Positions 17,262 to 26,107 of a stretch of 64,000 nucleotides of DNA are shown piece after piece; the first letter of the stretch is position 1; every line of letters starts with the position of its first letter. The notes under the pieces were generated by a model, which was not told the origin of the DNA, did not search any database, and saw nothing but the letters and a program-made list of their open reading frames with translations. The translations under genes were made by a program, and so were the position numbers. Location: assembly GCF_003026365.1 (NCBI RefSeq), contig NZ_PYOM01000003.1, forward strand, positions 62,001 through 126,000, in the 5' to 3' direction. This DNA is from Photobacterium angustum. Its GTDB lineage: Bacteria; Pseudomonadota; Gammaproteobacteria; Enterobacterales; Vibrionaceae.

Positions 17262-17855
17262 TTACTGATTAATATAACGAAAGGTCAAGTTTATGCGTGG
17301 CTCATTGACACGTTTAGTTTTAGGTAATGCATGTTGCCAATACTGCTGGGTCTCTCCCGCCATTATCAGCAAAGATCCCGGTGTTAATTGAAAGGCAATT
17401 TTCTCTTTAGTGGTTTTATGTTTAAACACGAACTGCCGTGTTGCACCAAAGCTTAAAGAAGCAATAACAGGTTGATGACCTAATTCACGCTCATTGTCTT
17501 GATGCCACCCCATGTAATCTTCACCATCACGGTATAAATTACCAAGCACAGAGTTAAACCTCGTTTGCGCTTGCTGTTCACACTGTGTTTTTAAATCTAA
17601 TATTGCCGATGTCCAAGGTTGTGGATGCATAGTAAGCCCTGAATAAGTATAAACAGCATCACCGATCCATGTTTGTAACCTCGGCTGAAGCACTGACTTA
17701 CCAAATAGCGTTATGTGTTCTTGTTGCCAATTCAATTCGCTTTTCAGTTGCTGAAAATACTGTTCAGACCGCTGTAAATTCAAAAACTGTGGGTGCCAAT
17801 AGAGTAATCCATTGTTGATTGTTATCCACTCCCCTTGCTCAGCAAATAAACCCAT
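17262..17855 (-). CDS. AlkB-like 2-oxoglutarate/Fe(II)-dependent dioxygenase
   Basis: A 197-residue enzyme of the AlkB family, which oxidatively removes alkyl groups from nucleic-acid bases. The iron ligands are visible: His and Asp in MGWHQDNE near residue 116 and a later His in YWQHALPKT near residue 175. The 2-oxoglutarate-binding arginines are in RINLTFRYI near the C terminus. Overall pattern is closer to the ALKBH2/3-like bacterial AlkB than to the adaptive-response E. coli AlkB, and no Ada gene is near. A terminator separates it from the upstream lactonase gene, so it probably has its own promoter. Confidence 0.9.
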   Translation of the reverse strand: MGLFAEQGEWITINNGLLYWHPQFLNLQRSEQYFQQLKSELNWQQEHITLFGKSVLQPRLQTWIGDAVYTYSGLTMHPQPWTSAILDLKTQCEQQAQTRFNSVLGNLYRDGEDYMGWHQDNERELGHQPVIASLSFGATRQFVFKHKTTKEKIAFQLTPGSLLIMAGETQQYWQHALPKTKRVNEPRINLTFRYINQ

Positions 17856-17904
17856 CGTGATATCCTAAATTCATTTAACAACAAACTATACGTTTTTAAG
17901 GTAT

Positions 17905-17935
17905 AAAAAAGCCACAGTTAACACTATGGCTTTTA
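17905..17935 (-). terminator. Terminator of the lactonase gene
   Basis: AAAAGCCA ... TGGCTTTT hairpin. On the minus strand the T run is at 17905-17910, about 20 bp after the lactonase stop. Confidence 0.75.
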
Positions 17936-17955
17936 AGACATTAAGATCAATTGGA

Positions 17956-19002
17956 TTATCGTGAAAGCATCTCGATAAGGCACACAGGTGCACCGACCTT
18001 ACAACTATAACCTGTTGCTTTAATAGCGCCCGTTTCAACATTACGGTGATAGCTAATAATATCGTTAGAATGTTGATTCGCCACCAGCAACCATTCGCCA
18101 TTTTGGGAAATCACAAAATCACGAGGGAATGCCCCGCCACAATCAACAGCGGCTAATTGAGTGACGTTTTCACCGTTTACATTAAAATAACTAATCTTGT
18201 TTTGAGCACGACAAGAAACATATAAAAAGCGTTCATCTGGTGATAGGTAAATAGCAGATGCCGCTTGTTTATTTTCTTCATTAGCAAGCAGTGCTTGTTG
18301 TAATACTTGCTCCCAGCAGCCATTTTGTTTTGTGATCACCACAAGCGTTTCAGACAGTTCACACACAACATAGCCGATTGATTCATCATGGCTAAAAACA
18401 AGATGTCGAGGGCCAGATCCTGCTGGCATGTTTAGTGTTTGATTTAAGGCAAATGATAATGTGTTTACGTCATAATCGTAGAAATAAATGCAATCACTGC
18501 CTAAATCAACAACAGCTAACTGATTGGTATGCTTTAGAAATGTCACTTGATGTGCATGAGGGGCTTCTTGACGATCAACATTTGGTCCACAGCCATCAAC
18601 AAATAAATCTGCGATACACTCCGTCGGTTGACCTTCTTCATCTAAACCATAAACAGCGACATTACCTGAACCATAATTCGCCACCGCCAAAAGCTTATCT
18701 TTTACATCAATATGACAAGGGTAATCACCAGCAATAGCTAAAGAACAACGCGTTTTATTATCAGAAAAATGCAGTTGTGCACCACTATGTCTATCAATTT
18801 CATTAAAGGTATATAATCTGTTTTGAGTCGAAGCAAGATATGATGGATTATGCTGTTGTTGCAACATATCAGGCACTATCTCATTGTTTAACGTTAATAC
18901 GCCAGATTGAGGATCAAGGGAAATGCCTACAACACCATGACTATTACTCGGTGCATCGGTATAAGTGCCTACATAAAAATGTAAAGGGGATTGTTTTGTC
19001 AT
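17956..19002 (-). CDS. Lactonase family beta-propeller protein (6-phosphogluconolactonase/YbhE-like)
   Basis: About 348 residues of the seven-bladed propeller lactonase family: FYVGTYTD at the N terminus, PCHIDVKDKLLAVANYGSGNVAVY near residue 95, PHAHQVTF near 150, GPRHLVF near 200 and FPRDFVIS near 305. E. coli Pgl/YbhE hydrolyses 6-phosphogluconolactone; relatives act on other sugar lactones. The longest frame begins at 19032; I chose ATG 19002, which has GAAGG at good spacing. It lies directly downstream of the secreted hexosaminidase gene, separated by a terminator. A role on an amino-sugar lactone is possible but only suggested by location. Confidence 0.85.
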   Translation of the reverse strand: MTKQSPLHFYVGTYTDAPSNSHGVVGISLDPQSGVLTLNNEIVPDMLQQQHNPSYLASTQNRLYTFNEIDRHSGAQLHFSDNKTRCSLAIAGDYPCHIDVKDKLLAVANYGSGNVAVYGLDEEGQPTECIADLFVDGCGPNVDRQEAPHAHQVTFLKHTNQLAVVDLGSDCIYFYDYDVNTLSFALNQTLNMPAGSGPRHLVFSHDESIGYVVCELSETLVVITKQNGCWEQVLQQALLANEENKQAASAIYLSPDERFLYVSCRAQNKISYFNVNGENVTQLAAVDCGGAFPRDFVISQNGEWLLVANQHSNDIISYHRNVETGAIKATGYSCKVGAPVCLIEMLSR

Positions 19003-19036
19003 GGAAACCTTCATAAATAAATGCGTTACCAATCAT

Positions 19037-19065
19037 TAAAATGCCGCCTGAATAAACAGACGGCA
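19037..19065 (-). terminator. Terminator of the hexosaminidase gene
   Basis: TGCCGCCTG (19042-19050) and CAGACGGCA (19057-19065) form a 9-bp stem with one G-T pair and a 6-base loop. On the minus strand it is followed by TTTTAAT. Confidence 0.7.
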
Positions 19066-19075
19066 ACGATTTCGT

Positions 19076-21532
19076 TTAATGATTTTCTAAAATGTGAAGT
19101 AACTGCTCAGTTGGCGAGACGATAGCAACGATGGTTTCGTCAAATATGACGGCATTTTTATCAATAATTTGATGATAAGCCGCTACCTCTTGCTCTGATA
19201 ACTGGCTTCCCTGTTTTATTTTATCAATCAGGTTCATTCCGAGATCTGCAACCGCTATAACAGCATCAGTCATAGGCATAGTATTTACAGCTGCAATATT
19301 GTTAGCAAAGATCGGTTTTGCTTGCTGCGCGGCTAACTTAACTGTCAAGTAATGCATATTTAGCGTAGCAAGGGCTGACATCTCTCCCTTATTAATACGT
19401 GAAACCAGATCTTTCATCTCATACACAGCCAAACTTTCAACAGGCAATGCATCAGCAAAACGATTTAAACGTTCATACTGGTTATATAAATCGCCTTTCG
19501 TTGGTGTCGAATTCCACTTTTCCCAATGACGTGCATAATATTGGGCGGGCTCAACGTACTTAGCTAAGGTTTGTAACGGGCTTGAATCAGTGCCATTAGC
19601 AAGACGTTTTAGCATCATGTTTGCATCCGCATGATGACGTAACCCAACAGATATCTCTGACCACGTATCGATTGCTTTCATTCGCTTATACATGCTGCGC
19701 TCATCGGTTAACGTTTGGCTTGACCACAAACGCTCTGCAATTGCGTAACTTCTCGGCCATAAACGGTGCTCAATCGTCATAGAGTCGAGATTTTCGCCCC
19801 ATATTGTAATTTCACCGCCTAAAATCAGTGCTTGTTCTTTTTCAGTCAACTCTGCTGGATAGCCCCCATTAGGTTCTGGGATCTGAGTTCCTTTCATATC
19901 ACTACTTGCAACAAGTTGCCCTGTTGCCGGCCAGCGCACATTACCGATTAACTGATAACTGCTGTCTGCAAGTTTGTCATTGGCAAAATCGTAATTAAAT
20001 TCGGTGTATGACATGAAGTTATCGAAATGCCCTCGGAATTTGACGCCTGGCACATACTCAAGAATGTACACCTCTTCACGAGACTTACCGTTGTAGTCTG
20101 TAAACGCACGATGACTACCGTCAACAGCGGTAATAATAGTTAAGTTACCTTTACGTGGACCTCCTTTACCTCTAGGCTTCACCCACTCGTAAGTTTCGAA
20201 TTCCTCACCTTGATGAAGTTTGTCATCCACAGTGATCCCTTTGGGCATAGGGTCGTTTCGATAGTGGTAGCTTGTCGGTTGTGGCTGATCTAGGTAATAA
20301 CCCGTAGAAAGAATACCTTGATACCCTTCTTTTGCGGCACGACCTATACTGTCATGACCTTGCCAGCTTTGGATCACTATCGATTTGGGTAAGTCTTTAT
20401 GCCAGATTTCATCCCATCCAGTCATTTTCTTACCGCGCTCTTCCAGCATCTTCTCTACTTTAGTATTTAGGTAAGACTGTAAACCGCGTTCACCATCAAT
20501 ATTATTATTTTGAATAAATTGCTGAATTTTCGGGTTATCACGCCACTGCTGATAATTAGGCTCATCCCCACCTATGTGGAAGTACTCATCAGGAAATAAC
20601 GCGACGACTTCATCAAACACACTCGCTAACATTTCATAAAGTTCTATATTAGTAGGATCCATTAAGGGTTCAAATACACCCCATCCACGTTGCTGAGGGT
20701 ATTGTTGCTTTCCTATCCCAGACATTAATTCAGGGTAAGCATGAGCCACCGCTGAAGCATGACCTGGTAATGATATTTCTGGAATAACACGAATACCTAA
20801 ATTACGTGCATAATCGACAACCTGACGAATCTGATCCTTGGTATAGTAATTACCGTCGGCAGTCTCACGCCAAAGTTTTTGGTAGTTATCAAGCTGAATT
20901 CGGATTCCTTGATCGTCCCATATATGCCAATGGAAAACATTGAGTTTAGCTGATGCCATTGCGTCTAACTGGCGAAGGATCACATCAAGCTCAATGAAAT
21001 GTCTTGAAGTATCGTAAGATACCCCACGCCAAGGAAAGCGTGGCTTGTCTTGAATAGAAACAGCAGGAACAAAATAACCAGTAGCGTCCGTAGAAACCAT
21101 TTGAAGAAGGGTTTCTAGACCATGAAATGCACCATAAGGGCGTTCAGCATTAATTACAATTTTATCGTTACCAACATCAAGCGTGTAAGACTCGTCACTA
21201 TCAATATTCTGAACATCTGATTTGGGGCGATGATGAATATTAATCACTAACGTCGCGTCTTGTTCAGATTGTGCTTGCCAGTTCAACATGGGCAACCCTG
21301 TCTGACGATAAAGTCGCTCCATGACTCTTTTAGTATTGAATTTAACACGAGGCGAATTATAACCTTTGATATAAATCGAAAAAGATTTATCCAAAGTGAC
21401 TTTGCCTTCTTTAAGAGCCACATTCTGTGGATAAGGCATTAAATTTAAATCGCTATTTGGCGTCATTGCTATCGCTGCCGTTGGAAGAGTGAATATACTA
21501 GAAATAAGTAATGCTAATGTCCCTTTATACAT
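19076..21532 (-). CDS. Exported beta-N-acetylhexosaminidase (GH20)
   Basis: 818 residues. Residues 1-22 form a signal peptide ending AAIA. Residues ~28-160 are the GH20b domain (LMPYPQNV). The catalytic (beta/alpha)8 domain starts near 165 (FPWRGVSYDTSRHF) and holds the catalytic pair D323-E324 in HIGGDEPNYQQW. A ~120-residue insertion (about 420-530, rich in Gly/Lys) precedes GGEITIWGE near 590. The C-terminal ~180 residues are helical. The enzyme should release GlcNAc from chitooligosaccharides in the periplasm or outside. It is transcribed in the same direction as kdgK but 153 bp apart, next to a catabolic set that could use oxidised GlcNAc. Confidence 0.93.
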   Translation of the reverse strand: MYKGTLALLISSIFTLPTAAIAMTPNSDLNLMPYPQNVALKEGKVTLDKSFSIYIKGYNSPRVKFNTKRVMERLYRQTGLPMLNWQAQSEQDATLVINIHHRPKSDVQNIDSDESYTLDVGNDKIVINAERPYGAFHGLETLLQMVSTDATGYFVPAVSIQDKPRFPWRGVSYDTSRHFIELDVILRQLDAMASAKLNVFHWHIWDDQGIRIQLDNYQKLWRETADGNYYTKDQIRQVVDYARNLGIRVIPEISLPGHASAVAHAYPELMSGIGKQQYPQQRGWGVFEPLMDPTNIELYEMLASVFDEVVALFPDEYFHIGGDEPNYQQWRDNPKIQQFIQNNNIDGERGLQSYLNTKVEKMLEERGKKMTGWDEIWHKDLPKSIVIQSWQGHDSIGRAAKEGYQGILSTGYYLDQPQPTSYHYRNDPMPKGITVDDKLHQGEEFETYEWVKPRGKGGPRKGNLTIITAVDGSHRAFTDYNGKSREEVYILEYVPGVKFRGHFDNFMSYTEFNYDFANDKLADSSYQLIGNVRWPATGQLVASSDMKGTQIPEPNGGYPAELTEKEQALILGGEITIWGENLDSMTIEHRLWPRSYAIAERLWSSQTLTDERSMYKRMKAIDTWSEISVGLRHHADANMMLKRLANGTDSSPLQTLAKYVEPAQYYARHWEKWNSTPTKGDLYNQYERLNRFADALPVESLAVYEMKDLVSRINKGEMSALATLNMHYLTVKLAAQQAKPIFANNIAAVNTMPMTDAVIAVADLGMNLIDKIKQGSQLSEQEVAAYHQIIDKNAVIFDETIVAIVSPTEQLLHILENH

Positions 21533-21684
21533 GCGTCAGAACCTACTATTTATTTTATTGTACAACTGAAAACGTATTGCATTTTAATGCAACTAATCCG
21601 AATTACTGTTTTCACCAACATCAGCCAGCGTCTGGAAAAATTCAGCCACTGGCTCAATCACTTCTCGTATTCAAAAGAGTAACG

Positions 21685-22644
21685 TTACGCACTTTTTGAG
21701 GGTAAGGTTAAATGTTTCATTGCATTTTCGGGGATTATCGCACCTGAATGTTGGATCACAATCGCCGCTAAAGCATGTCCTAACGTTGCTGAATCTTGAT
21801 AGCTTTGCCCTGTCACTCGCCCAGCTAAATAACCCGCAGCAAATGAGTCACCTGCTGCACAAGTATCAATCACATTACTAACTTGCTCTGCCGCAACATA
21901 AGTGTGGTAAACATACTGATCTTGCCGCCAAATAAGCAGGCAAGGTTCACAGCCTCGTTTAATCACTATTTCATTGCAGCCCATACGTAAACAGCGAGCA
22001 GCAACACTTTCATCATCTCCCCACACCAAAACATCATCGTCTTGTGTGATTAACGCGATATCAACAAGTGGTAAGATTTGGCTATACCAATGTTGCGCTT
22101 CTTCGCTCGACCATAATTTAGGGCGATAGTTATTATCAAAGATGATCTTTCCACCTGTTTTTGAAAAAGCTTCAAGCAGGTGTTTAAGTCGCAGGCGGCT
22201 TGCTTGGTCTAAAATGGCAAGACTAATACCGCTCAGGTAAAAATACTCGTATTGCTTATCTTGTAATGCAATTTCTAATTTATTCAGTGATGAGGTTGAG
22301 AAATAGCGGTTGGCTGCCGAGTTATCTCGCCAATAGAGAAAGCTACGCTCACCAACGTCATCCGTTTGTATCATGTATAAACCGGGTAATTGCTGAGCAA
22401 AGGTTTCAACCAAATTTGTGTGGATACCTTCTAGACGCCATATTTCCAACAACTCTTGAGATAATGTATCGACACCTAACCCTGTCGCATAAGAAACATG
22501 TATTGAGTGCTGGCGAGTTAATCGTGAAAGATAAAGCGCAGTATTTAATGTATCGCCACCAAAGCCTTTACGAATAGGATCGCCGCTAAGTTCGATCATA
22601 CACTCACCAAAAAATGCGATTTTGGTTACAGTGGAGTTAAGCAT
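21685..22644 (-). CDS. kdgK: 2-dehydro-3-deoxygluconokinase (KDG kinase)
   Basis: A PfkB-family sugar kinase of 319 residues that phosphorylates 2-keto-3-deoxygluconate to KDPG, feeding the lower Entner-Doudoroff pathway. It follows E. coli KdgK closely: FFGECMIELS (11-20), KGFGGDTLNTALY (26-38), YWRDNSAANRY (104-114), FLTL-like strand at ~197-200, and the anion-hole/catalytic DTCAAGDSFAAGY with D266 as base. The gene sits after ridA, but a perfect 12-bp hairpin with a T run ends about 33 bp before its start, so expression may depend on read-through. KDG would come from D-glucosaminate in the pathway proposed here; uronate genes are absent from the window. Confidence 0.92.
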   Translation of the reverse strand: MLNSTVTKIAFFGECMIELSGDPIRKGFGGDTLNTALYLSRLTRQHSIHVSYATGLGVDTLSQELLEIWRLEGIHTNLVETFAQQLPGLYMIQTDDVGERSFLYWRDNSAANRYFSTSSLNKLEIALQDKQYEYFYLSGISLAILDQASRLRLKHLLEAFSKTGGKIIFDNNYRPKLWSSEEAQHWYSQILPLVDIALITQDDDVLVWGDDESVAARCLRMGCNEIVIKRGCEPCLLIWRQDQYVYHTYVAAEQVSNVIDTCAAGDSFAAGYLAGRVTGQSYQDSATLGHALAAIVIQHSGAIIPENAMKHLTLPSKSA

Positions 22645-22676
22645 TAATTAAAAGCTCAATATGTAAATATATAAAT

Positions 22677-22722
22677 AAAAAAAGAGTGCCTAAATAATTG
22701 AAGAGATGGCATTTAGGCACTC
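22677..22722 (-). terminator. Strong terminator between ridA and kdgK
   Basis: Perfect 12-bp inverted repeat GAGTGCCTAAAT (22684-22695) / ATTTAGGCACTC (22711-22722). On the minus strand it is followed by seven T. Only 32 bp separate it from the kdgK start. Confidence 0.88.
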
Positions 22723-22744
22723 CAAATAAACTTTAAATCTGGGG

Positions 22745-23137
22745 TTAACGGCGGTCTTCTCGGTAACAAGTCACATCGACTTCGACTTTTACATCAACAA
22801 CCAAATCACACACCATGCAAATACGTGCTGGTGGATGTTCACCAAAAAATTCACGAAACACTTTATTGAAAGATTGGAAATAACGGGCATCAGTAAGCAC
22901 GACTTTTACATGCATTACATCGGCAAGGGTATAGCCTGCTTCGTCCATGATATCTATACAGTTTTGGATCGCTAAACGAGACTGGTCAACGATTCCGCCT
23001 TCTACTACTTCACCATCAATCATCGGTGTTTGACCAGAGACATAAAGGAAACCTCCTGCCTCAGTTGCACGAGCAAATGGCAAGTGTTGACCTCCTGTGC
23101 CTACCCCACCTTCTACACCATAACGTTTGATTGACAT
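22745..23137 (-). CDS. RidA/YjgF-family enamine/imine deaminase
   Basis: A 130-residue protein of the RidA (Rid/YER057c/UK114) family, which hydrolyses enamine/imine intermediates released by PLP-dependent dehydratases. It has the SGQTPMIDGE region and the key Arg at R105 in PPARICMV, the same number as the E. coli RidA active-site Arg. The longest frame opens at GTG 23149; ATG 23137 has GGAG seven bases upstream and is preferred. It is directly downstream of the deacylase gene. The nearby divergent PLP deaminase would generate exactly such an imine, which argues for a dedicated helper role. Confidence 0.88.
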   Translation of the reverse strand: MSIKRYGVEGGVGTGGQHLPFARATEAGGFLYVSGQTPMIDGEVVEGGIVDQSRLAIQNCIDIMDEAGYTLADVMHVKVVLTDARYFQSFNKVFREFFGEHPPARICMVCDLVVDVKVEVDVTCYREDRR

Positions 23138-23179
23138 ACTACTCTCCACCGATAATTAGTTATTCTTTAAATTTATTTT

Positions 23180-24640
23180 TTAATTATTTTCTTGGGTGTT
23201 ATTTCTGAATAAAAATACACCTTTCCTTGTGCCACTGACGTTGCCATTTGAATATGTTAATTGCCCATTTACAAAGACGCTTTCTATACCATTAGCAATA
23301 GATATTGGGTTTTGAAATGTGGCAGTATCTTTTATGGTATCAGGATCAAATAAAACTAAATCGGCAAACGCCCCTATTTTTATTTCACCGCGATCTTTTA
23401 ATTGATATCGATTCGCCGACATTCCCGTCATTTTATGAACCGCTTCTTCTAATGAAAATAACTGCTCTTCACGGCAGTATTGACCTAACACTCGTGGGAA
23501 CGCTCCCCATAAACGAGGGTGTGGCTTCGGATCATTCGGTAAGCCATCAGACCCCACCATGGTCAATTTATATTTCAAAACTCGTTTTACATCGTCTTCA
23601 TCCATGCAGTGATAAACAGCCCCTGCCGGTTGTAATGCTTTTGCTGCTTCTATTAACGAAAGACTCAGCTCTTCAGCTATCACCTTTAGGGTTTTACCTG
23701 CTAGCTCTGGTTTGGATTCAGACCAAGTAATAAAAATATCAAAATCATCTGTAACTTGATTTAAATCTAACGTTGATGAACTGGCTGAGTATGGATAACA
23801 ATCACAAGAAATATCTTGATATTCAGAGACTTTATCCATCAATGATAACACTTCTACCGTGCGCCCCCAGTTACCAGCTCCTGCACATTTTAAGTGAGAT
23901 ATGACCACAGGTACTTGTGCATACTTTCCTGTTTCAAAGGCTTCTTCCATCGCACTTATGATCGCTTCAAACTCTGTACGCATATGGGTTGTATAAATAC
24001 CACCATATTGGCTTAGCACAGTTGCCAATCTCATGACTTCATCTGCGGTTGCTGCTTTTGCGCTTTGATAAGCTAATCCTGAGCTTAATCCCAATGCACC
24101 TTGCTTCATCGCTGTAGCTAAGCTGTGGCGCATAGATTTAATTTCTTCATCTGTGGCAGTACGTTGCAAATTATCCATCACGTTATTGCGTAATGTGGTG
24201 TGCCCCACCAACGCAGCAACATTCACCGCAGGCTCCGCTGCTTGCACCGCTTTTACATAATCGCCAAAGGTTGAATATTGAAAATCGTCTTTTTTTCCCA
24301 ATAAGTTCATAGGCTCTGGTGGCTCGCCTTTAAGAATCGTCGGGCTCGCACTAATGCCACAATTGCCCACTATCACGGTTGTGACACCTTGGCTAATTTT
24401 AGAAAGACATTCAGGCGCACGGATCACATTGGTATCATCATGAGTATGTACATCAATAAAACCCGGTGACAACACCAATCCTTCAGCGTGAATAACCTGC
24501 TTAGCGAAATAACCATCTAATTGACCAATCGCTTGAATACGATCCTGACAAATGGCGACATCAGCAATAAACGATGCCGCGCCAGTACCGTCAACAATGA
24601 CTGCTTTTTTAATGATGGTATCGCACAGCATACTGAACAC
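23180..24640 (-). CDS. N-acyl-D-amino-acid deacylase (D-aminoacylase), amidohydrolase superfamily
   Basis: 486 residues. The zinc-site residues of D-aminoacylase are all in place: H65 and H67 (VDVH-type FIDVHTHDD), bridging C94 (VGNCG), H219 (TTHMR), H249 (VISHLK) and D365 (VGSDGLP). The C-terminal part returns to the amidohydrolase beta-sandwich (GEIKIGAFADLVLFD). The family removes the acyl group from N-acyl-D-amino acids. Next to KDG kinase and a D-amino-acid deaminase, N-acetyl-D-glucosaminate is an attractive substrate, but this is inference. It is first gene of the minus-strand operon, divergent from the deaminase-rpiR pair with 167 bp between. Confidence 0.92.
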   Translation of the reverse strand: MFSMLCDTIIKKAVIVDGTGAASFIADVAICQDRIQAIGQLDGYFAKQVIHAEGLVLSPGFIDVHTHDDTNVIRAPECLSKISQGVTTVIVGNCGISASPTILKGEPPEPMNLLGKKDDFQYSTFGDYVKAVQAAEPAVNVAALVGHTTLRNNVMDNLQRTATDEEIKSMRHSLATAMKQGALGLSSGLAYQSAKAATADEVMRLATVLSQYGGIYTTHMRTEFEAIISAMEEAFETGKYAQVPVVISHLKCAGAGNWGRTVEVLSLMDKVSEYQDISCDCYPYSASSSTLDLNQVTDDFDIFITWSESKPELAGKTLKVIAEELSLSLIEAAKALQPAGAVYHCMDEDDVKRVLKYKLTMVGSDGLPNDPKPHPRLWGAFPRVLGQYCREEQLFSLEEAVHKMTGMSANRYQLKDRGEIKIGAFADLVLFDPDTIKDTATFQNPISIANGIESVFVNGQLTYSNGNVSGTRKGVFLFRNNTQENN

Positions 24641-24807
24641 GCTCTCAATTTATAAGATGCGGACATAGTAAAGAAATACGGATTTTAATCAGTGATAAAA
24701 CACACAAAAAGGCAACAATTGTTTGATAGTTTCTAACACGTAATTTACCCTTCACATACTTATAAAATAATTATCAATGAGTTAAGTTATGTTAGAAAAG
24801 GTGCAAC
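24641..24807. promoter_or_regulatory. Divergent promoter region of the deacylase and deaminase operons
   Basis: 167 bp between divergent starts. It should hold both promoters and the operator of the RpiR-type regulator encoded downstream. No clear symmetric operator was found by eye. AGGTG precedes the deaminase ATG. Confidence 0.5.
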
Positions 24808-26079
24808 ATGGATAAAAAAAAACTGAGGTATGATATAAACTACCATGACAACTGTTTTACTACGCCAAGTTTTGGTGATAAATCGCAACCAATTACGACT
24901 GAGTCAAATCGGAATTACAGCCTTATTGATGAAGAAATTGCTCTACCTGCTGCAGTAATCAAAGCCTCTTTACTGGATAATAACCTCCAGTGGATGCAAC
25001 GATTTGCTAATCACCATAACGTGAAATTGGCACCTCATGGTAAAACGACCATGACACCCGCTTTTTTCCGCCAACAACTTGAAAACGGTGCGTGGGGTAT
25101 CACTATTGCAAGCCCTGCTCAAGCTCAAATAGCAGTACTCAGCGGGGCAAAAAATATCATTATGGCTAATCAATTAGTGGGTCGCGCAAACATGATGATC
25201 ATCTCGCAATTAATTAATCATTATGATGTCGACTTTTATTGTTGTGTCGACTCAAAACGCAATGTTGAAGCTTTGGAAGACTTCTTTGCCAACCATGAGC
25301 AAAAACTGAATATATTAATTGAAATGGGTGTTGAAGGCGGTCGCTGTGGCTGTCGCACAGAGCAAGAAATCATGGCGTTAGCACAACATATTCACCAAAG
25401 CCCCCACTTAAACTTAAAAGGGATTGAAGTATACGAAGGGGTTATTCATGGCGATAATGCAGAACAACAAGTTAGAGACTTTCTCAATCGTACTATTGCA
25501 ATCACCATCCAATTACAACAAGAACACCTCATTCAAGGAATACCATTAGTCACAGGGGCTGGCTCTGCTTGGTATGACGTTGTTGCAGAGTGCTTTAATA
25601 AGCATCGAGAGCTAGAGGCTATTATTCGTCCCGGTTGTTATGCTATCCATGACACAGGCATTTATCTTGATGCGCAAAATGAAGTTATGCAGCGTGCTGA
25701 GAAAAACCAGGGGATAGCGTGTAACTTAGGTGGTGATTTAGCATCTGCACTAGAGCTTTGGGCATATGTGGTTTCTCGACCAGAGCCGAATAAAGTGATT
25801 GTCGGCTTTGGCAAACGTGATGCAGCTTTTGACGCAGGATTACCTATTCTTGAAAGAGCTTATCGTAATGGTGAGCCTGTTACTTTTGATCAGGTAAAAA
25901 CAACGGATGTGATGGATCAACATGCATTTCTCTCTGTTTCAAGCGATTGCGACCTACAAGTTGGAGATGTCTTAGTCTTTTCAACTTCTCACCCTTGTCT
26001 AACCTTTGATAAATGGCGTGCTGTCGCAGTATCTGATGATAACGATCGCGTCACTCACTGGGTAAAAACGTGGTTTTAA
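24808..26079 (+). CDS. PLP-dependent D-amino-acid deaminase/dehydratase (D-threonine aldolase / DSD family)
   Basis: 423 residues of the fold-type III (alanine racemase-like) group that contains D-serine dehydratase, D-threonine aldolase and D-glucosaminate dehydratase. PLP Lys is K79 in LAPHGKTTMTP; IEMGVEGGRCGCR near 170 and VTGAGSAWYD near 250 follow the barrel. Near the C terminus H395 and C397 (SHPCLTF) match the zinc ligands of this family. Reaction: D-amino acid to 2-oxoacid plus ammonia. Divergent from an N-acyl-D-amino-acid deacylase and near kdgK, it may convert D-glucosaminate to 2-keto-3-deoxygluconate. It heads an operon with the RpiR regulator, 28 bp downstream. Confidence 0.88.
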   Translation: MDKKKLRYDINYHDNCFTTPSFGDKSQPITTESNRNYSLIDEEIALPAAVIKASLLDNNLQWMQRFANHHNVKLAPHGKTTMTPAFFRQQLENGAWGITIASPAQAQIAVLSGAKNIIMANQLVGRANMMIISQLINHYDVDFYCCVDSKRNVEALEDFFANHEQKLNILIEMGVEGGRCGCRTEQEIMALAQHIHQSPHLNLKGIEVYEGVIHGDNAEQQVRDFLNRTIAITIQLQQEHLIQGIPLVTGAGSAWYDVVAECFNKHRELEAIIRPGCYAIHDTGIYLDAQNEVMQRAEKNQGIACNLGGDLASALELWAYVVSRPEPNKVIVGFGKRDAAFDAGLPILERAYRNGEPVTFDQVKTTDVMDQHAFLSVSSDCDLQVGDVLVFSTSHPCLTFDKWRAVAVSDDNDRVTHWVKTWF

Positions 26080-26107
26080 ACGTACTAATTAACGAGAGGA
26101 AAACAAT

